Below are positions 43,896 through 53,564 of a DNA stretch of 64,000 nt, one piece after another. The position numbers were made by a program, and so were the translations under genes. The stretch is taken from contig JAJDAQ010000068.1 of assembly GCA_029261815.1 (NCBI GenBank), positions 1 to 64,000 on the forward strand. Direction: 5' to 3'. Source of the DNA: Deltaproteobacteria bacterium. GTDB lineage: Bacteria; Myxococcota_A; UBA9160; UBA6930. The notes beneath the pieces were generated by a model, which made no database searches, had not been told where the DNA came from, and saw nothing but the letters and a program-made list of their open reading frames with translations. Position 1 is the first letter of the stretch; each line of letters starts with the position of its first letter.

Positions 43896-45236
43896 TCAGT
43901 ACGCCGCAGCCGGAAGCCAGGTGACGAGCGCGGGCCAGAAGAGAAGCGTCGCGAGTCCGATCAGTTGCAGGGCGACGAACGGGGCGACGCCGCGATAGAG
44001 GTGCGGAAGCTCGATGCCCTCGGGCGCAACGCCCTTCAGATAGAAGAGCGCGAAGCCCACCGGGGGCGTCAGGAACGACGTCTGGAGGCAGACCGCGACC
44101 AGGATGGTGAACCAGAGCTTGTCGATCCCCAGGGTGGTCGTAATCGGCTCGACCAGTGGAAGCACGATCAGCGTGATCTCGATCCAGTCGAGGAAGAAGC
44201 CCAGCGCGAAGACGAGTGCCAACAAGCAGAGCACCACGCCGGTCGGCCCGAAGGGGAGGGCCGTGATCGCCCCCTCGATGACTTCGTCGCCGCCCAGTCC
44301 GCGCAGGACGACCGAGAAGCAGGTGGCGCCGAGGAAGATGGCGAAGATGAACGACGTCGTGCGCGCGGTCGCGCGAGACGTATCGCGCAGCGTCTGCAGT
44401 CGGAGCCTTCCCTTGACCGCCGCCAGCAGGGTCGCTCCCGCGGCGCCGACGCCGGCGGCCTCGGACGGTGACACGATGCCGAAAAAGATCGAGCCGAGGA
44501 CCGAGCCGATCAGGGCCAGGGGCGGCAGCAGTGCACGGATGACGTTCCAGAGCGCGGCGCGGTCCATGCGTGTCGCATTCGCGGGTGCCAGGTGCGGCCG
44601 TGCTGTGCACAACACGATCAGGTACGTCAGGTAGAGGCCGGCAAGCAGGAGGCCGGGGAAGACGGCGCCCAGGAAGAGGTCGCCGACGGACAGCTGCATC
44701 GGCTCGCTCATCAGGACGAGCATGATGCTGGGTGGAATCAGGATGCCGAGGCAACCAGCAGCAGCCACGGTTCCGACGGCGAGTTCCGGCTGGTAGCCGT
44801 CGTCGAGCATGGCCGGAAGGGCCAGGGTGCCCAGCAACGCCACCGAGGCGCCGATGATGCCCGTGGAGGCAGCCAGGACAACTCCCAGCAGTGTCACCGC
44901 GATCGCGAGTCCCCCCGACATCCGCCCCAGGGCCTGCTGCATCGCGCGCAACAGTTCGCCCGCGATGCCGCTGTGGTCGAGCATGTGCCCCATGAAGATG
45001 AACAACGGCAATGGAACGAGGCCGTAGTTGGACATGGTTCCGTAGATCCGGTCGACGACGAGACTCAGCGTGGTCAGGTCGGCATCCACCGGGACCCCGT
45101 TCGCGTTCAAGACCTCGCCGAGGATGGCGAACCAGACCCCCACGCCGGCGAGCACCCAGGCGACCGGATAGCCCGACATCAGCAGAGCGATGAAGCTCGT
45201 GAACATCAACGCGACGAAGACGAGGTTCCAGTCCAT
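43896..45236 (-). CDS. dctM: TRAP transporter large permease (DctM)
   Basis: 446 residues with about twelve transmembrane helices. Family segments: LPLFIFMGHMLDHSGIAGELL near residue 90, GAVFPGLLLAGLYL, LTPPVGFALFYLKGVAP near the C-terminus. It forms the transport channel of a tripartite ATP-independent periplasmic transporter, driven by the Na+ or H+ gradient. ATG 45236 is 2 bases from the dctQ stop. Substrate not predictable; TRAP systems usually carry organic acids. Ends 3 bases from the hxlR stop. Confidence 0.92.
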   Translation of the reverse strand: MDWNLVFVALMFTSFIALLMSGYPVAWVLAGVGVWFAILGEVLNANGVPVDADLTTLSLVVDRIYGTMSNYGLVPLPLFIFMGHMLDHSGIAGELLRAMQQALGRMSGGLAIAVTLLGVVLAASTGIIGASVALLGTLALPAMLDDGYQPELAVGTVAAAGCLGILIPPSIMLVLMSEPMQLSVGDLFLGAVFPGLLLAGLYLTYLIVLCTARPHLAPANATRMDRAALWNVIRALLPPLALIGSVLGSIFFGIVSPSEAAGVGAAGATLLAAVKGRLRLQTLRDTSRATARTTSFIFAIFLGATCFSVVLRGLGGDEVIEGAITALPFGPTGVVLCLLALVFALGFFLDWIEITLIVLPLVEPITTTLGIDKLWFTILVAVCLQTSFLTPPVGFALFYLKGVAPEGIELPHLYRGVAPFVALQLIGLATLLFWPALVTWLPAAAY

Positions 45237-45238
45237 GT

Positions 45239-45784
45239 CTACGTCGAGGTCTCTCGGGCATGGGGCGGGTCGGCGGGTGCGCCCAACAACGTCGCGAGCT
45301 GTCGAGCCGCCGTTCCCAGTGCCTGGATCGCGAGCAGGGCCAACGCGAAGAACAGGACGCCCTTGATCGCCCACCGCGCGGGCAAGCCGCTCGGCATCGA
45401 CGAGCGTTCGCCCATGTCCCAGGACTGCACGAAGAAGTCCCATGCGGAAGCCGCGGTGATCAGGGCGAACGGAAGCAGGAGGGCCAGGGTTCCGACCAGT
45501 TCGACCCAGGCCCTGGTGCGCGGGGAGAATCGCGCGTGCAACAGGTCCACGCGTACGTGGTCATCGTTGACCATGGCGTAGGCGTAGGCGAGCAGGAAGC
45601 CGGCGGCGTACAGGTGCCACTGGAGTTCTTCGAGCTCGATGAAGCCGCGACCGAAGCCGTAGCGGAGCGCCACGTTGACGATCAGGACCGCGCCAAGGAC
45701 CGGATAGAGCCAGGCGGCGGCCTCTCCGACCCGGGTCGAGAGCGCCGCCGTGGCCTGCGAGAAGCGCAGCAGAGCCTGGGTCAC
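45239..45784 (-). CDS. dctQ: TRAP transporter small permease (DctQ)
   Basis: 181 residues, four transmembrane helices, with the family segment YGFGRGFIELEELQWHLY and LLAYAYAMVNDDHVRVDLLH. It pairs with DctM and is required for TRAP transport. It starts 7 bases after the dctP stop, in the order P-Q-M typical of these operons. C-terminal 20 residues are soluble and vary in the family. Confidence 0.9.
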   Translation of the reverse strand: MTQALLRFSQATAALSTRVGEAAAWLYPVLGAVLIVNVALRYGFGRGFIELEELQWHLYAAGFLLAYAYAMVNDDHVRVDLLHARFSPRTRAWVELVGTLALLLPFALITAASAWDFFVQSWDMGERSSMPSGLPARWAIKGVLFFALALLAIQALGTAARQLATLLGAPADPPHARETST

Positions 45785-45791
45785 GACTGGT

Positions 45792-46868
45792 TCAGTTCGC
45801 CGCCGGCGGCGGGTACGCGATCGTGGACCAGGGCTTCTGGCGGGCCAGATAGCTGCGCTGCGAGTCGAGGGCGCGCGCGAAATCGGGGTCCTCGGCGCTC
45901 ATCTCGGCCAGTAGTTCCTCGGTCGCGTTCCGCATCACGTCGAGCATCTCGGGCGACCAGGTGTGGATCGTGACGCCGTCGGCTTCAAATGCGGCGAGCG
46001 CTTCGGCCTGGACCGAAACACCGCGCGCGATCTGGAAGATCGTAGTGGCGTGGCACGCGGTCTCGATCGTCGTGCGTTGGCCATCCGACAGGCCGTCCCA
46101 GACGGGCTTGTGCACGATCAGCTCCATGATCGACGCGGGCTGGTGCCAACCGGGAAAGTAGTAGTGCTTGGCCACCTTCTGGAAGCCGAGGTTCCGGTCG
46201 ACGACGGGCATGGAGTATTCCGTGGCGTCGAGGACACCGCGCTCGAGGGAGACGAAGAGATCGCCCGCCGGAATCTGGGTGGCAGAAGCGCCGAGTTTCT
46301 CGAGCACCTTGCCGCCGAGCCCGGCATAACGAACCTTCAAACCGACCAGGTCATCGGCAGATTCGATGGGTGTGCGAAACCAGCCAGAGGCCTCGGGCGG
46401 CAGCGCGCCGCAGGGAACCGGCACGAGGTCCACCTCGGCGTAGAGCTCGCGCCAGAGTTCGAGTCCGCCTCCCTCGTAGAGCCAGCCCAGTTGATCACGG
46501 GTTTCGGGACCGAACGGCACGGCACCGAAGACGGCGGCCGCCGGCACCTTGCCCAGCCAGTACGGCGAGAACGAGAGGCCGGCGTCGATCTTGCCGGCCG
46601 AGACCGCGTCGAAGATCTGCAGGGGCTTCACCAGCTTGTCGACGTCGTAGACCTTGATGTCCATCTCGTGGCCCGGAAGCGCATCGAGGGTGTCGCGCAG
46701 GTAGACGACCGCCTCGCCGAGCACGGGCATCGAAAACGGGTAGGAGCTCTGGATCTTGATCCGGACCCGTCGTTCGCCCGTGGCCTCGCCACTGGCCGTG
46801 TCCTGCGTGGGCGCTCCGCACCCGAGCAGCACCAGCGTGGCGAGGAAGGTGGCGGCCGCCCGCGTCAC
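45792..46868 (-). CDS. dctP: TRAP substrate-binding lipoprotein (DctP-type)
   Basis: 358 residues. The signal peptide ends in the lipobox LVLLGCGAP, so this TRAP binding protein is probably a lipoprotein. The mature part has the DctP/TAXI-like bilobal segments RIKIQSSYPF, LKVRYAGLGGKVLEKLGA and VLDATEYSMPVVDRNLGF, with the conserved substrate-binding Arg possibly in KVRYAG. GTG 46868 overlaps the previous stop by one base (TAGTG), suggesting translational coupling. Similar proteins bind mannitol, 2-oxoacids or other acids; ligand unknown. Confidence 0.88.
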   Translation of the reverse strand: MTRAAATFLATLVLLGCGAPTQDTASGEATGERRVRIKIQSSYPFSMPVLGEAVVYLRDTLDALPGHEMDIKVYDVDKLVKPLQIFDAVSAGKIDAGLSFSPYWLGKVPAAAVFGAVPFGPETRDQLGWLYEGGGLELWRELYAEVDLVPVPCGALPPEASGWFRTPIESADDLVGLKVRYAGLGGKVLEKLGASATQIPAGDLFVSLERGVLDATEYSMPVVDRNLGFQKVAKHYYFPGWHQPASIMELIVHKPVWDGLSDGQRTTIETACHATTIFQIARGVSVQAEALAAFEADGVTIHTWSPEMLDVMRNATEELLAEMSAEDPDFARALDSQRSYLARQKPWSTIAYPPPAAN

Positions 46869-47845
46869 TACTTGGCCTGGCGCAGGAATTCGGAGAGGCC
46901 GTAGCCCGTCCGGTCCCCGAGCTTCCATTCCGTCATGCCTTCGCCGATGTAGGTCTCGAGCTCACTGCGGCGGTTCCGCAGCGGAATGAAGTTCTGCACC
47001 GTGCCCGTGATGGTGTGCGACTCGCCGCTCTGGGTCTTGACGTGGGCCGTCACCGTCTTGTGGAAGGTGCCGTTGTCTTCGTACTCGGCATCGACCGTGG
47101 CTTCCACGATCCGGTCCATTTCGCCGTCGCGAATGATCACGCCGCCGGCGCTGCGTTGTTCGCCCGCCGCATCCTTCTGGACCACCGACACCATGGCGGC
47201 GAGGTCCGGCCCGAAGTTGAGCGTGAGCCACTCGTACTGGTGGATGGCCTGCCAGTGGCGCGGTCCCCAACTGTGGTCGCGCAACCCATAGCCGTCGACG
47301 TCGTAGACATCGTCTCCGATCTGCACGGATCCGGTCACGTGCATGTGCTGCTCGAAGTGGGCCTTGGCGAACGATTCCTCGGCCGAGCCGCCGTCGAGCT
47401 CTTCGTTCTTGTGGCCGTAGAGCGGGCCCGCGGCGTCGTGTTGCAGGTCGAAGCGCACCGCGACCTTGGGATTGTTCTTGAAGGCCTTGCTCGGGTCCTT
47501 CATGTCGCGCGGTTCGGCCATCAGCACACAGCGACCATCGAACGTCGTGCGATGCGTTTCCGTCGGCTCGACGACCTCGAAGGTCAGACCGCCGGCATCA
47601 TGCGCGTCGTTGTTGTCGATGCGCGGCCGGGCGAACGTGAAGGCCACTTTGCCGTCGGGCAGGTAGAGGCACACCGTCATCTCGGCCTGGCCTTCGTTGG
47701 CCCGGTTGCCGATCCGGAACCATCCACCGAGCGACGCGCGGGTGTCGAAGAAGTTGTAGTACGCACTCTCGTTGAAATTCGGCTCGGGGCCGAGGGGGTG
47801 CATGTAGTCGTCGGCGGGGTCGAGGTTTCCGATGATGCGGGCCAT
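46868..47845 (-). CDS. Lipocalin/CrtC-like conserved protein
   Basis: 325 residues, beta-rich, no signal peptide. It has VDGYGLRDHSWGPRHWQ near residue 215, a segment shared with CrtC/AttH-like and DUF7064-type lipocalins often found beside lipid- or steroid-degrading genes. I see no classical catalytic motif; CrtC enzymes hydrate carotenoids, others are unstudied. Strong AAGGAGC before ATG 47845. It is co-transcribed with a TRAP transporter (1-base overlap with dctP), so it may act on the transported substrate. Confidence 0.7.
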   Translation of the reverse strand: MARIIGNLDPADDYMHPLGPEPNFNESAYYNFFDTRASLGGWFRIGNRANEGQAEMTVCLYLPDGKVAFTFARPRIDNNDAHDAGGLTFEVVEPTETHRTTFDGRCVLMAEPRDMKDPSKAFKNNPKVAVRFDLQHDAAGPLYGHKNEELDGGSAEESFAKAHFEQHMHVTGSVQIGDDVYDVDGYGLRDHSWGPRHWQAIHQYEWLTLNFGPDLAAMVSVVQKDAAGEQRSAGGVIIRDGEMDRIVEATVDAEYEDNGTFHKTVTAHVKTQSGESHTITGTVQNFIPLRNRRSELETYIGEGMTEWKLGDRTGYGLSEFLRQAK

Positions 47846-47886
47846 GGTGCTCCTTCGTGCCGGCAACAGGCCGGCCGCGGAGGAGT

Positions 47887-48399
47887 CTACCGCGCGTCGA
47901 CGCCGAAGGTGGCCGAATGGTCGAAGCGGACGCGACGGCTGGTGAACTCGATCTCGAGCGCATAGACGCCGGGCTTCGCGTCGTCCGGCAGGCGGATGAA
48001 GGAATCGACGGCCCAGCGCCCCGGCTGCAGCTCGAAGGCCTCGTCGCGGTCCTGAAGCAGGACCTTGCCCTTGTAGCGGATGCGCGTCCGCAGGGTCCCG
48101 CCGGTGACCTCGGTGGCCTCGCGCGGGCACAGGGCGTAGACGAAGCGATGGTTGAACTCATCGCCCGGCTTCACACGGTTCGGGTTCACCTCCTGCTTCT
48201 CGAACACGAAGTAGGGGAGTCTCCGGCTCTCGCAGGAGTAGTCGGCGGCCACTTCGTCGGGCAGCGTGATCAGCTTCTGCCCGGGCTCGCGGAGTGCCCG
48301 GCGCGCCATTCCGACTGCGGTGCAGCCGAGGGTGGCGACGAGCAGCAGTGCGAGCGCGGTCGTCGCGCGGCGTGTGCGAATCAGCGGCGGATGAGCCAT
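47887..48399 (-). CDS. Predicted lipoprotein of unknown function
   Basis: 170 residues. A lipobox (LLLVATLGC, Cys26) follows a basic N-terminus with RTRR. The mature part is beta-rich, with Cys in DYSCESRRL and YALCPREA, possibly disulphide-linked. I recognise no family. It overlaps the kinase gene by 19 bases and precedes the CrtC-like gene by 41, so it belongs to the kinase-TRAP operon. The position of the domain suggests an outer-membrane or periplasmic partner; no function claimed. Confidence 0.65.
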   Translation of the reverse strand: MAHPPLIRTRRATTALALLLVATLGCTAVGMARRALREPGQKLITLPDEVAADYSCESRRLPYFVFEKQEVNPNRVKPGDEFNHRFVYALCPREATEVTGGTLRTRIRYKGKVLLQDRDEAFELQPGRWAVDSFIRLPDDAKPGVYALEIEFTSRRVRFDHSATFGVDAR

Positions 48400-49622
48400 C
48401 CCGTCTCCTCGGCCTTCGGAGGCCGACGGGGAGCGTCGCGTCTCGCACGCGTGGGCGCCACTGCCTTTGACGGCTCGGGCGCGCTAGGCGGAGGCGTCGC
48501 TTCGATGGGTGCCGCGATCACCGCGACTTCGTCGGCGACAACCGCAGTCACGCTCGATCCGGCATCGGACGCCGCAGGCTGGACGTGCAACCAGTTGGCG
48601 CCGGCCGACAGCCCAAGCGCAAGGAGCGCAACCGCAGCGTGTTGCCAGCGGCCCACGTTCCCGCGCACGGCCGCAGGGCTCGTCACGGCAGGGTTCGAGA
48701 CCGTCGGCGCCTCTGGATCGATGGCGTGGGAATCGGAAGCGGAGACGCCGGGCAGGGTGGCCCCCGTCCAGGTCGCGAGGTCGCCGGCGGTGCGGTCCGG
48801 GGCGCCCGCCGTGAGCAATGCGTCGCGGAATGCGTCGATCGACGCGAACCGGGCGCCGGGGTCCTTGGCCAGCGCGCGGTCGATCACGGCTTCCATGGCG
48901 GCGGGGGCGTCCGGCGCCAGACTGCGCAGAGGCGGTGGCGTCGACTCGACCTGGGCTTTCAGGACGTCGAATTCGGCCGCGCGTTGGAATGGCGGGCGCC
49001 CGGTGAGGAGCGTGAAGAGCAACAGTCCCAGCGCGTAGAGGTCGGACTGGACCGAGACCGCTTCGCCCCGGATCTGCTCCGGGGACATGTATTCGGGGGT
49101 CCCGATCAGGTGGCCCGTGCGCGTGACCCGTTCGTCGCCGCTGAACCGGGCGATGCCGAAGTCCATCACCTTGACCAGGCCGCGCGCGTCGACCATCAGA
49201 TTCGACGGCTTGATGTCGCGGTGGACGACGCCGGCCTGGTGGGCGTAGGCGAGTCCGTCCAGGACCGGGTGCAGCAGGTCGAATGCCTGCACCAGGTCGA
49301 GCCGGCCGCGGATCCGCAGCAGTTCGGCGAAGGTCTGGCCCTCGACGAATTCGAGCACCATGTAGAGCGCGTCGTCGACTTCGAGCAGATCGTGCAGCGT
49401 CGCGATGTTCGGGTGGTTCAGGCGCGCCAGGGTCTGCGCCTCGGATCGGAAGCGCTTGGCCACGTCCGAGTTGCCGGCGAACTCCGGCCGCAGCGCCTTC
49501 ACGGCCACGGTACGGCCCAGCGTCGTGTCGACCGCACGCCAGACCTGGCCCACGCCCCCGCTGCCGAGTCGGCCGCAGATCCGCAGGTTTCCGAGTGTTT
49601 TGCCGGCGAGTGAAGTGTTCAT
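48381..49622 (-). CDS. Transmembrane Ser/Thr protein kinase (PknB-like)
   Basis: 413 residues. The kinase domain (residues 10-270) is complete: glycine loop GRLGSGGVGQVWRA, VAVKALR lysine, HRDIKPSNLM, DFG in VMDFGIARF, and GTPEYMSPEQIRGE. After a Pro/Thr-rich linker, one transmembrane helix (AAVALLALGLSAGANWL) and a short Ala/Pro-rich periplasmic tail ending in a basic segment. No PASTA repeats. ATG 49622 begins the kinase; the frame extends further without homology. Heads an operon with a lipoprotein, a lipocalin-like protein and a TRAP transporter. Confidence 0.88.
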   Translation of the reverse strand: MNTSLAGKTLGNLRICGRLGSGGVGQVWRAVDTTLGRTVAVKALRPEFAGNSDVAKRFRSEAQTLARLNHPNIATLHDLLEVDDALYMVLEFVEGQTFAELLRIRGRLDLVQAFDLLHPVLDGLAYAHQAGVVHRDIKPSNLMVDARGLVKVMDFGIARFSGDERVTRTGHLIGTPEYMSPEQIRGEAVSVQSDLYALGLLLFTLLTGRPPFQRAAEFDVLKAQVESTPPPLRSLAPDAPAAMEAVIDRALAKDPGARFASIDAFRDALLTAGAPDRTAGDLATWTGATLPGVSASDSHAIDPEAPTVSNPAVTSPAAVRGNVGRWQHAAVALLALGLSAGANWLHVQPAASDAGSSVTAVVADEVAVIAAPIEATPPPSAPEPSKAVAPTRARRDAPRRPPKAEETGWLIRR

Positions 49623-49767
49623 GGGGGTGTGCGCTCGGCGTGCACCTCCCCCGAGCGCGCGGTCGCGCCCCATCATTCGGCTGGATCCCTCGCGCCCTTG
49701 ATGGTGATCCACCCCACGAAAGAAAAAGAACGCTGCGTGAGAGTTGCGCGTGCGCTGCGCGTTGGTG

Positions 49768-50907
49768 TTAGTCGCGCTTGCGCGCGGTGTTCGCCGTGTA
49801 CCAGTCGATGGTGTGGTCGGCATCCTGGCGTTCGCGCTCGAGGAAGTCCGCAATCGCGGCTGCGAGCCGCGGGTCCTCGATGTGGTGGCAGCTCCAGGTG
49901 GGGCAGGCATCAAAACCGCGCAGCTGCTTGTAGTTTCCGCCCGCACCCGGCTCGAACCGCGTCAGGCCGTGCTCGATGCAGTGTTCGATCCCGGCGTAGT
50001 AACACACGTTGAAGTGCAGATGGCGCAGCGGCTTGAAAGCGCCCCAATAGCGCCCGTAGAGGGTGTCCCCCTTCTGCACGTTGACGGTTCCGGCAATCAG
50101 TTCACCGTCCTGACGCGCGACCATGAAGCACATCCGATGGCGGAAGCGTTCGGCCATCAACTGGAACATCTCGCGATTCAGGTACTGCCGACCCCAGGGG
50201 TTGTGCCGAATCGTCTCCAGGTAGATGCGGTACATCGGCTCGAAGAGGTCGGTCGAGATCTCGTCCCCCACGAGGCGTTCGATGACGACCCCCTGTTCTT
50301 CGAGCGCGCGCCGTTCGCGGCGCACCTGGTTGCGTCGCTTGCTCCGCAAGCTGCCGAGGTAGCCCTCGAAGTCGTCGAAGCCCTCGTTCTTCCAGTGGTA
50401 CTGGAAGCCCAGCCTTGGCATCCAGCCGGCTTTGGTCAGGGCTTCGCGCTCGTCCTCCAAGCAGAAGTTCACGTGCACACCGGAAAGCTCGTTCTGCCCG
50501 CAGAGTTGGCGGAGGCCTTCGGCGAGCAGTGAGATCGTTGCGGCGCGGTCCTGTCCCGGCGCGGCGAGGAAGCGCGCACCGGTGACGGGCGAGAAGGGAA
50601 CGCCCACCAGGAGTTTCGGGTAGTAGTCGATGCCGGCCCGGTAGGCGGCGTCGGCCCAGCCGAAGTCGAAGACGAACTCGCCCTCGCTATTGCCCTTGAT
50701 GTAGAGCGGGCAGGCGGCGACCACGCGGCCTTCTTCTTTCAGGACGAGGGGCCGCGGATCCCAGCCGGTGCCTTCGCCGACGCACCCGGCTTCTTCAAGC
50801 GACGCCAGCCATTCCCACTCCAGGAAGGGCGATTCGTCGCCGACCACGGCATTCCACTCTTCGGCCGGGACTTCGGCGACGCCCCCCAGCAGATCCAGCT
50901 CGGCCAT
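49768..50907 (-). CDS. FemAB-like GNAT acyltransferase (PF04339)
   Basis: 379 residues of the FemAB/GNAT fold known as peptidoglycan-biosynthesis-like protein. Segments: ESPFLEWEWLASLEEAGCVG (N-terminal), SLRSKRRNQVRRERRALEEQ, NVQKGDTLYGRYWGAF, and LTRFEPGAGGNYKQLRGF. These proteins are assumed to transfer aminoacyl or acyl groups; few are characterised. TACACT 6 bases before ATG 50907 with no ribosome site indicates a leaderless transcript. Divergent from clpS. Confidence 0.85.
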   Translation of the reverse strand: MAELDLLGGVAEVPAEEWNAVVGDESPFLEWEWLASLEEAGCVGEGTGWDPRPLVLKEEGRVVAACPLYIKGNSEGEFVFDFGWADAAYRAGIDYYPKLLVGVPFSPVTGARFLAAPGQDRAATISLLAEGLRQLCGQNELSGVHVNFCLEDEREALTKAGWMPRLGFQYHWKNEGFDDFEGYLGSLRSKRRNQVRRERRALEEQGVVIERLVGDEISTDLFEPMYRIYLETIRHNPWGRQYLNREMFQLMAERFRHRMCFMVARQDGELIAGTVNVQKGDTLYGRYWGAFKPLRHLHFNVCYYAGIEHCIEHGLTRFEPGAGGNYKQLRGFDACPTWSCHHIEDPRLAAAIADFLERERQDADHTIDWYTANTARKRD

Positions 50908-50913
50908 CGTCGG

Positions 50914-50919
50914 AGTGTA
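50914..50919 (-). promoter_or_regulatory. TACACT -10 box, leaderless start of FemAB-like gene
   Basis: Minus-strand TACACT ends 6 bases before ATG 50907. It faces the similar clpS box at 50958-50963 in the divergent region of 63 bases. Confidence 0.5.
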
Positions 50920-50957
50920 GCCGCGCGGGCCCGAGAAGAAGGGTCGCCGTCGGTTGC

Positions 50958-50963
50958 TATCGT
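50958..50963 (+). promoter_or_regulatory. TATCGT -10 box, leaderless start of clpS
   Basis: TATCGT ends 7 bases before GTG 50971, with no ribosome site between. Confidence 0.5.
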
Positions 50964-50970
50964 CCCTGAC

Positions 50971-51309
50971 GTGGCAGGAACCCCGAATACTCCCGGCGGC
51001 GACCGGGATCGTCGTCGCGACGGCGCGGTCCAGGAGAAGGAACGCGAGAAGGTCGCGAAACCGCCCAAATACAAGGTCGTCCTGTACAACGACGACTACA
51101 CGCCCATGGAGTTCGTGGTGGCCCTGCTCGAACAGATCTTCAAGAAGCCGCCGGTCGAGGCCAACGCCGTGATGCTCAAGATCCACAAATCGGGCAAGGG
51201 CGTGGCCGGTATCTACACTCTGGACGTGGCTGAAACCAAGGTCGCGAACGTCCACCAATTGGCCGAGAAGAACGGATACCCCCTGCGCGCCGGAGTCGAG
51301 GAAGAGTGA
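50971..51309 (+). CDS. clpS: ATP-dependent Clp protease adaptor ClpS
   Basis: 112 residues: a charged flexible N-terminus (about 30 residues), then the ClpS fold with YNDDYTPMEFVVALLEQIF (N-degron pocket residues Asn and Asp) and HKSGKGVAGIYTLDVAETK (conserved His). ClpS hands N-end-rule substrates to ClpAP. It starts at GTG 50971 and its stop overlaps the clpA start (GTGA), the usual tandem arrangement. Confidence 0.95.
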   Translation: MAGTPNTPGGDRDRRRDGAVQEKEREKVAKPPKYKVVLYNDDYTPMEFVVALLEQIFKKPPVEANAVMLKIHKSGKGVAGIYTLDVAETKVANVHQLAEKNGYPLRAGVEEE

Positions 51310-53564
51310 GCTACATCAATCGCCAGCTCCAGATGACGATCCAGTCCTCGCTGCGCGAGGCGGTCGAGCGTCGCCACGCCTACTTGACGGTGGAGCACCT
51401 GCTGTTGGCGCTGTCGTTCGATGACAGCGGCGAAGACGTGCTGCGGAATTCGGGCGTCGACGTCGAGCGCCTGCGCGCGGAACTCGAGCAGTATCTCGAC
51501 GACGAGATCGAGAAGCACGACGAGGGCGACGAAGGCCAGACGACGCATCAGACGTTGGCGTTCCAGCGCGTGCTCGAGACGGCGATGCAGCACGCCGACA
51601 GTGCCGAGAAGGAGGAGGTCGACGCTGGAGATCTGCTCGTGGCGCTCTTCAATGAACCCGATTCGCACGCGGTCGCGCTGATGCGCGGGCACGACGTTTC
51701 GCGCATGGACGTGCTCCAGTACATCTCGCACGGGATCTCGAAGCTCCGTTCGGGCGGCGGGCCAGCCGGGTCCGGGGGCGTGCCCCTCGGCGACGGCGAG
51801 AGCGAGATGCCCGAGGATCCGCTCAAGGCCTTCGCGTCGAACCTCACGGAACTCGCGGCCGAAGGGAAGCTCGACCCCCTGATTGGGCGCAAGGACGAGT
51901 TGAACCGCGCGATCCACGTGTTGGCGCGACGCCGCAAGAACAATCCGATCTTCGTCGGCGAGAGTGGCGTCGGGAAGACGGCGTTGGCCGAAGGGCTCGC
52001 ACAGCGCATTCACGAAGGTCGCGTGCCCGACAACCTCATCGGGTCCGAGATCTTCTCGGTCGACTTGGGCGCGATGCTCGCCGGAACCCGCTACCGCGGC
52101 GACTTCGAGGAGCGCTTCAAGGCGCTCGTGGCCGCGGTGCAGGAGCGTGAGAACCCGGTCGTCTTCATCGACGAGATCCACACGATCCTGGGCGCGGGCT
52201 CGGCGCAAGGCGCCACCGTGGATGCCGCGAACATGCTGAAGCCGCTGCTCCAGTCGGGCGAGCTGCGCTGCATGGGCTCGACGACCTACCAGGAGTACCG
52301 CCACTTCGAACGCGATCGCGCGCTCGCCCGTCGTTTCCAGAAGATCGATGTGGCGGAACCCTCGGTCGACGAGGCCGTGAAGATCCTCGAAGGGCTCGCG
52401 CCCCGCTACGAAGAGCACCACGGCGTGAAGTATTCGAAGCCGGCACTGCGCGCCTGCGTCGAACTCGCCGACCAACATCTCACGGACCGTTTCCTGCCGG
52501 ACAAGGCCATCGACGTGATGGACGAAGTCGGTGCGGCCGTTCGCTTGAAGCCCGGGTCGAGGCGTACGAACGTGGGCGTTCGCGACGTCGAACGCCTGAT
52601 CGCACGAATGACGGGCACACCGCTGGCACGCGCGACCGTGGACGAGAAAGACAAGCTCGCGGGTCTCGACGAGGACCTGCGTGGCGTGGTCTTCGGTCAG
52701 GACGACGCCATCGACACCGTCGTGCGCGCGGTAAAGCGCTCACGGGCGGGACTCGGCGGTGCCGACCGGCCGATGGGCAGCTTCCTCTTCATGGGGCCCA
52801 CCGGCGTCGGCAAGACGGAACTGGCCAAGCAACTCGCGCAGACCATGGGCGTTCCGTTCCTGCGCTTCGACATGTCCGAGTACATGGAGAAGCACGCGGT
52901 GGCGCGCCTGATCGGCGCGCCTCCGGGCTACGTAGGCTACGACGAGGGCGGCCAGCTGGTCGAACGCATCCGCAAGCAGCCGCACGCGGTCCTCCTGCTC
53001 GACGAGATCGAGAAGGCGCACACGGACCTCTACGACATCCTGCTCCAGGTCATGGACCACGCGACCCTGACCGACAACCACGGGCGCGAGGCCGACTTCC
53101 GCCATGTCGTCCTGATCATGAGTTCGAACGTCGGGTCTCGAGACCTGGCCAAGACCGCGATCGGATTCTCGGGAATGCGGAAGACGGGCAAGAACGATCT
53201 CGAACGCGTCTTCAGCCCCGAGTTCCGCAACCGTCTCGACGAGGTCGTCCAGTTCGGGCCGTTGTCGCCGGACGTGATGGGCCACATCGTCGACAAGTTC
53301 GTGCGCGAAGTCGAAGTGCAACTCGAAGACCACAAGGTGAAGCTCGAGCTCACGGAAGCCGCTCGCGGCTGGCTGGGCGAGAAGGGCTACGACGCCGACT
53401 TCGGCGCCCGGCCTCTCGGGCGAGTGATCCAGACCGAACTCAAGGACAAGCTCTCCGATGAGGTCTTGTTTGGCAGCCTGCAGAAGGGCGGACGCGTCGC
53501 CGTCGACGTGGCCGAGGACGGCGAGTCGCTCGCGCTTCGCGTGGTCGGCGCAGCAGCGGATTGA
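51306..53564 (+). CDS. clpA: ATP-dependent Clp protease ATP-binding subunit ClpA
   Basis: 752 residues, close to E. coli ClpA (758). N-domain repeats (residues 1-150), D1 with Walker A GESGVGKT and D2 with GPTGVGKT, plus Walker B VFIDEIH and [10 protein letters not shown] and the arginine-finger region [11 protein letters not shown]. It unfolds substrates delivered by ClpS into ClpP; clpP is not in the window. Starts with GTG, in frame with 4-base clpS overlap. Its 3' end overlaps the GFA gene. Confidence 0.96.
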   Translation: MSYINRQLQMTIQSSLREAVERRHAYLTVEHLLLALSFDDSGEDVLRNSGVDVERLRAELEQYLDDEIEKHDEGDEGQTTHQTLAFQRVLETAMQHADSAEKEEVDAGDLLVALFNEPDSHAVALMRGHDVSRMDVLQYISHGISKLRSGGGPAGSGGVPLGDGESEMPEDPLKAFASNLTELAAEGKLDPLIGRKDELNRAIHVLARRRKNNPIFVGESGVGKTALAEGLAQRIHEGRVPDNLIGSEIFSVDLGAMLAGTRYRGDFEERFKALVAAVQERENPVVFIDEIHTILGAGSAQGATVDAANMLKPLLQSGELRCMGSTTYQEYRHFERDRALARRFQKIDVAEPSVDEAVKILEGLAPRYEEHHGVKYSKPALRACVELADQHLTDRFLPDKAIDVMDEVGAAVRLKPGSRRTNVGVRDVERLIARMTGTPLARATVDEKDKLAGLDEDLRGVVFGQDDAIDTVVRAVKRSRAGLGGADRPMGSFLFMGPTGVGKTELAKQLAQTMGVPFLRFDMSEYMEKHAVARLIGAPPGYVGYDEGGQLVERIRKQPHAVLLLDEIEKAHTDLYDILLQVMDHATLTDNHGREADFRHVVLIMSSNVGSRDLAKTAIGFSGMRKTGKNDLERVFSPEFRNRLDEVVQFGPLSPDVMGHIVDKFVREVEVQLEDHKVKLELTEAARGWLGEKGYDADFGARPLGRVIQTELKDKLSDEVLFGSLQKGGRVAVDVAEDGESLALRVVGAAAD

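Noticed and set aside
49623-49767. Promoter or hairpin in the gap upstream of the kinase operon
   Set aside because: Only a short GGGGGTG/CACC-like near-dyad was seen, with mismatches; no -10 box at a convincing position.
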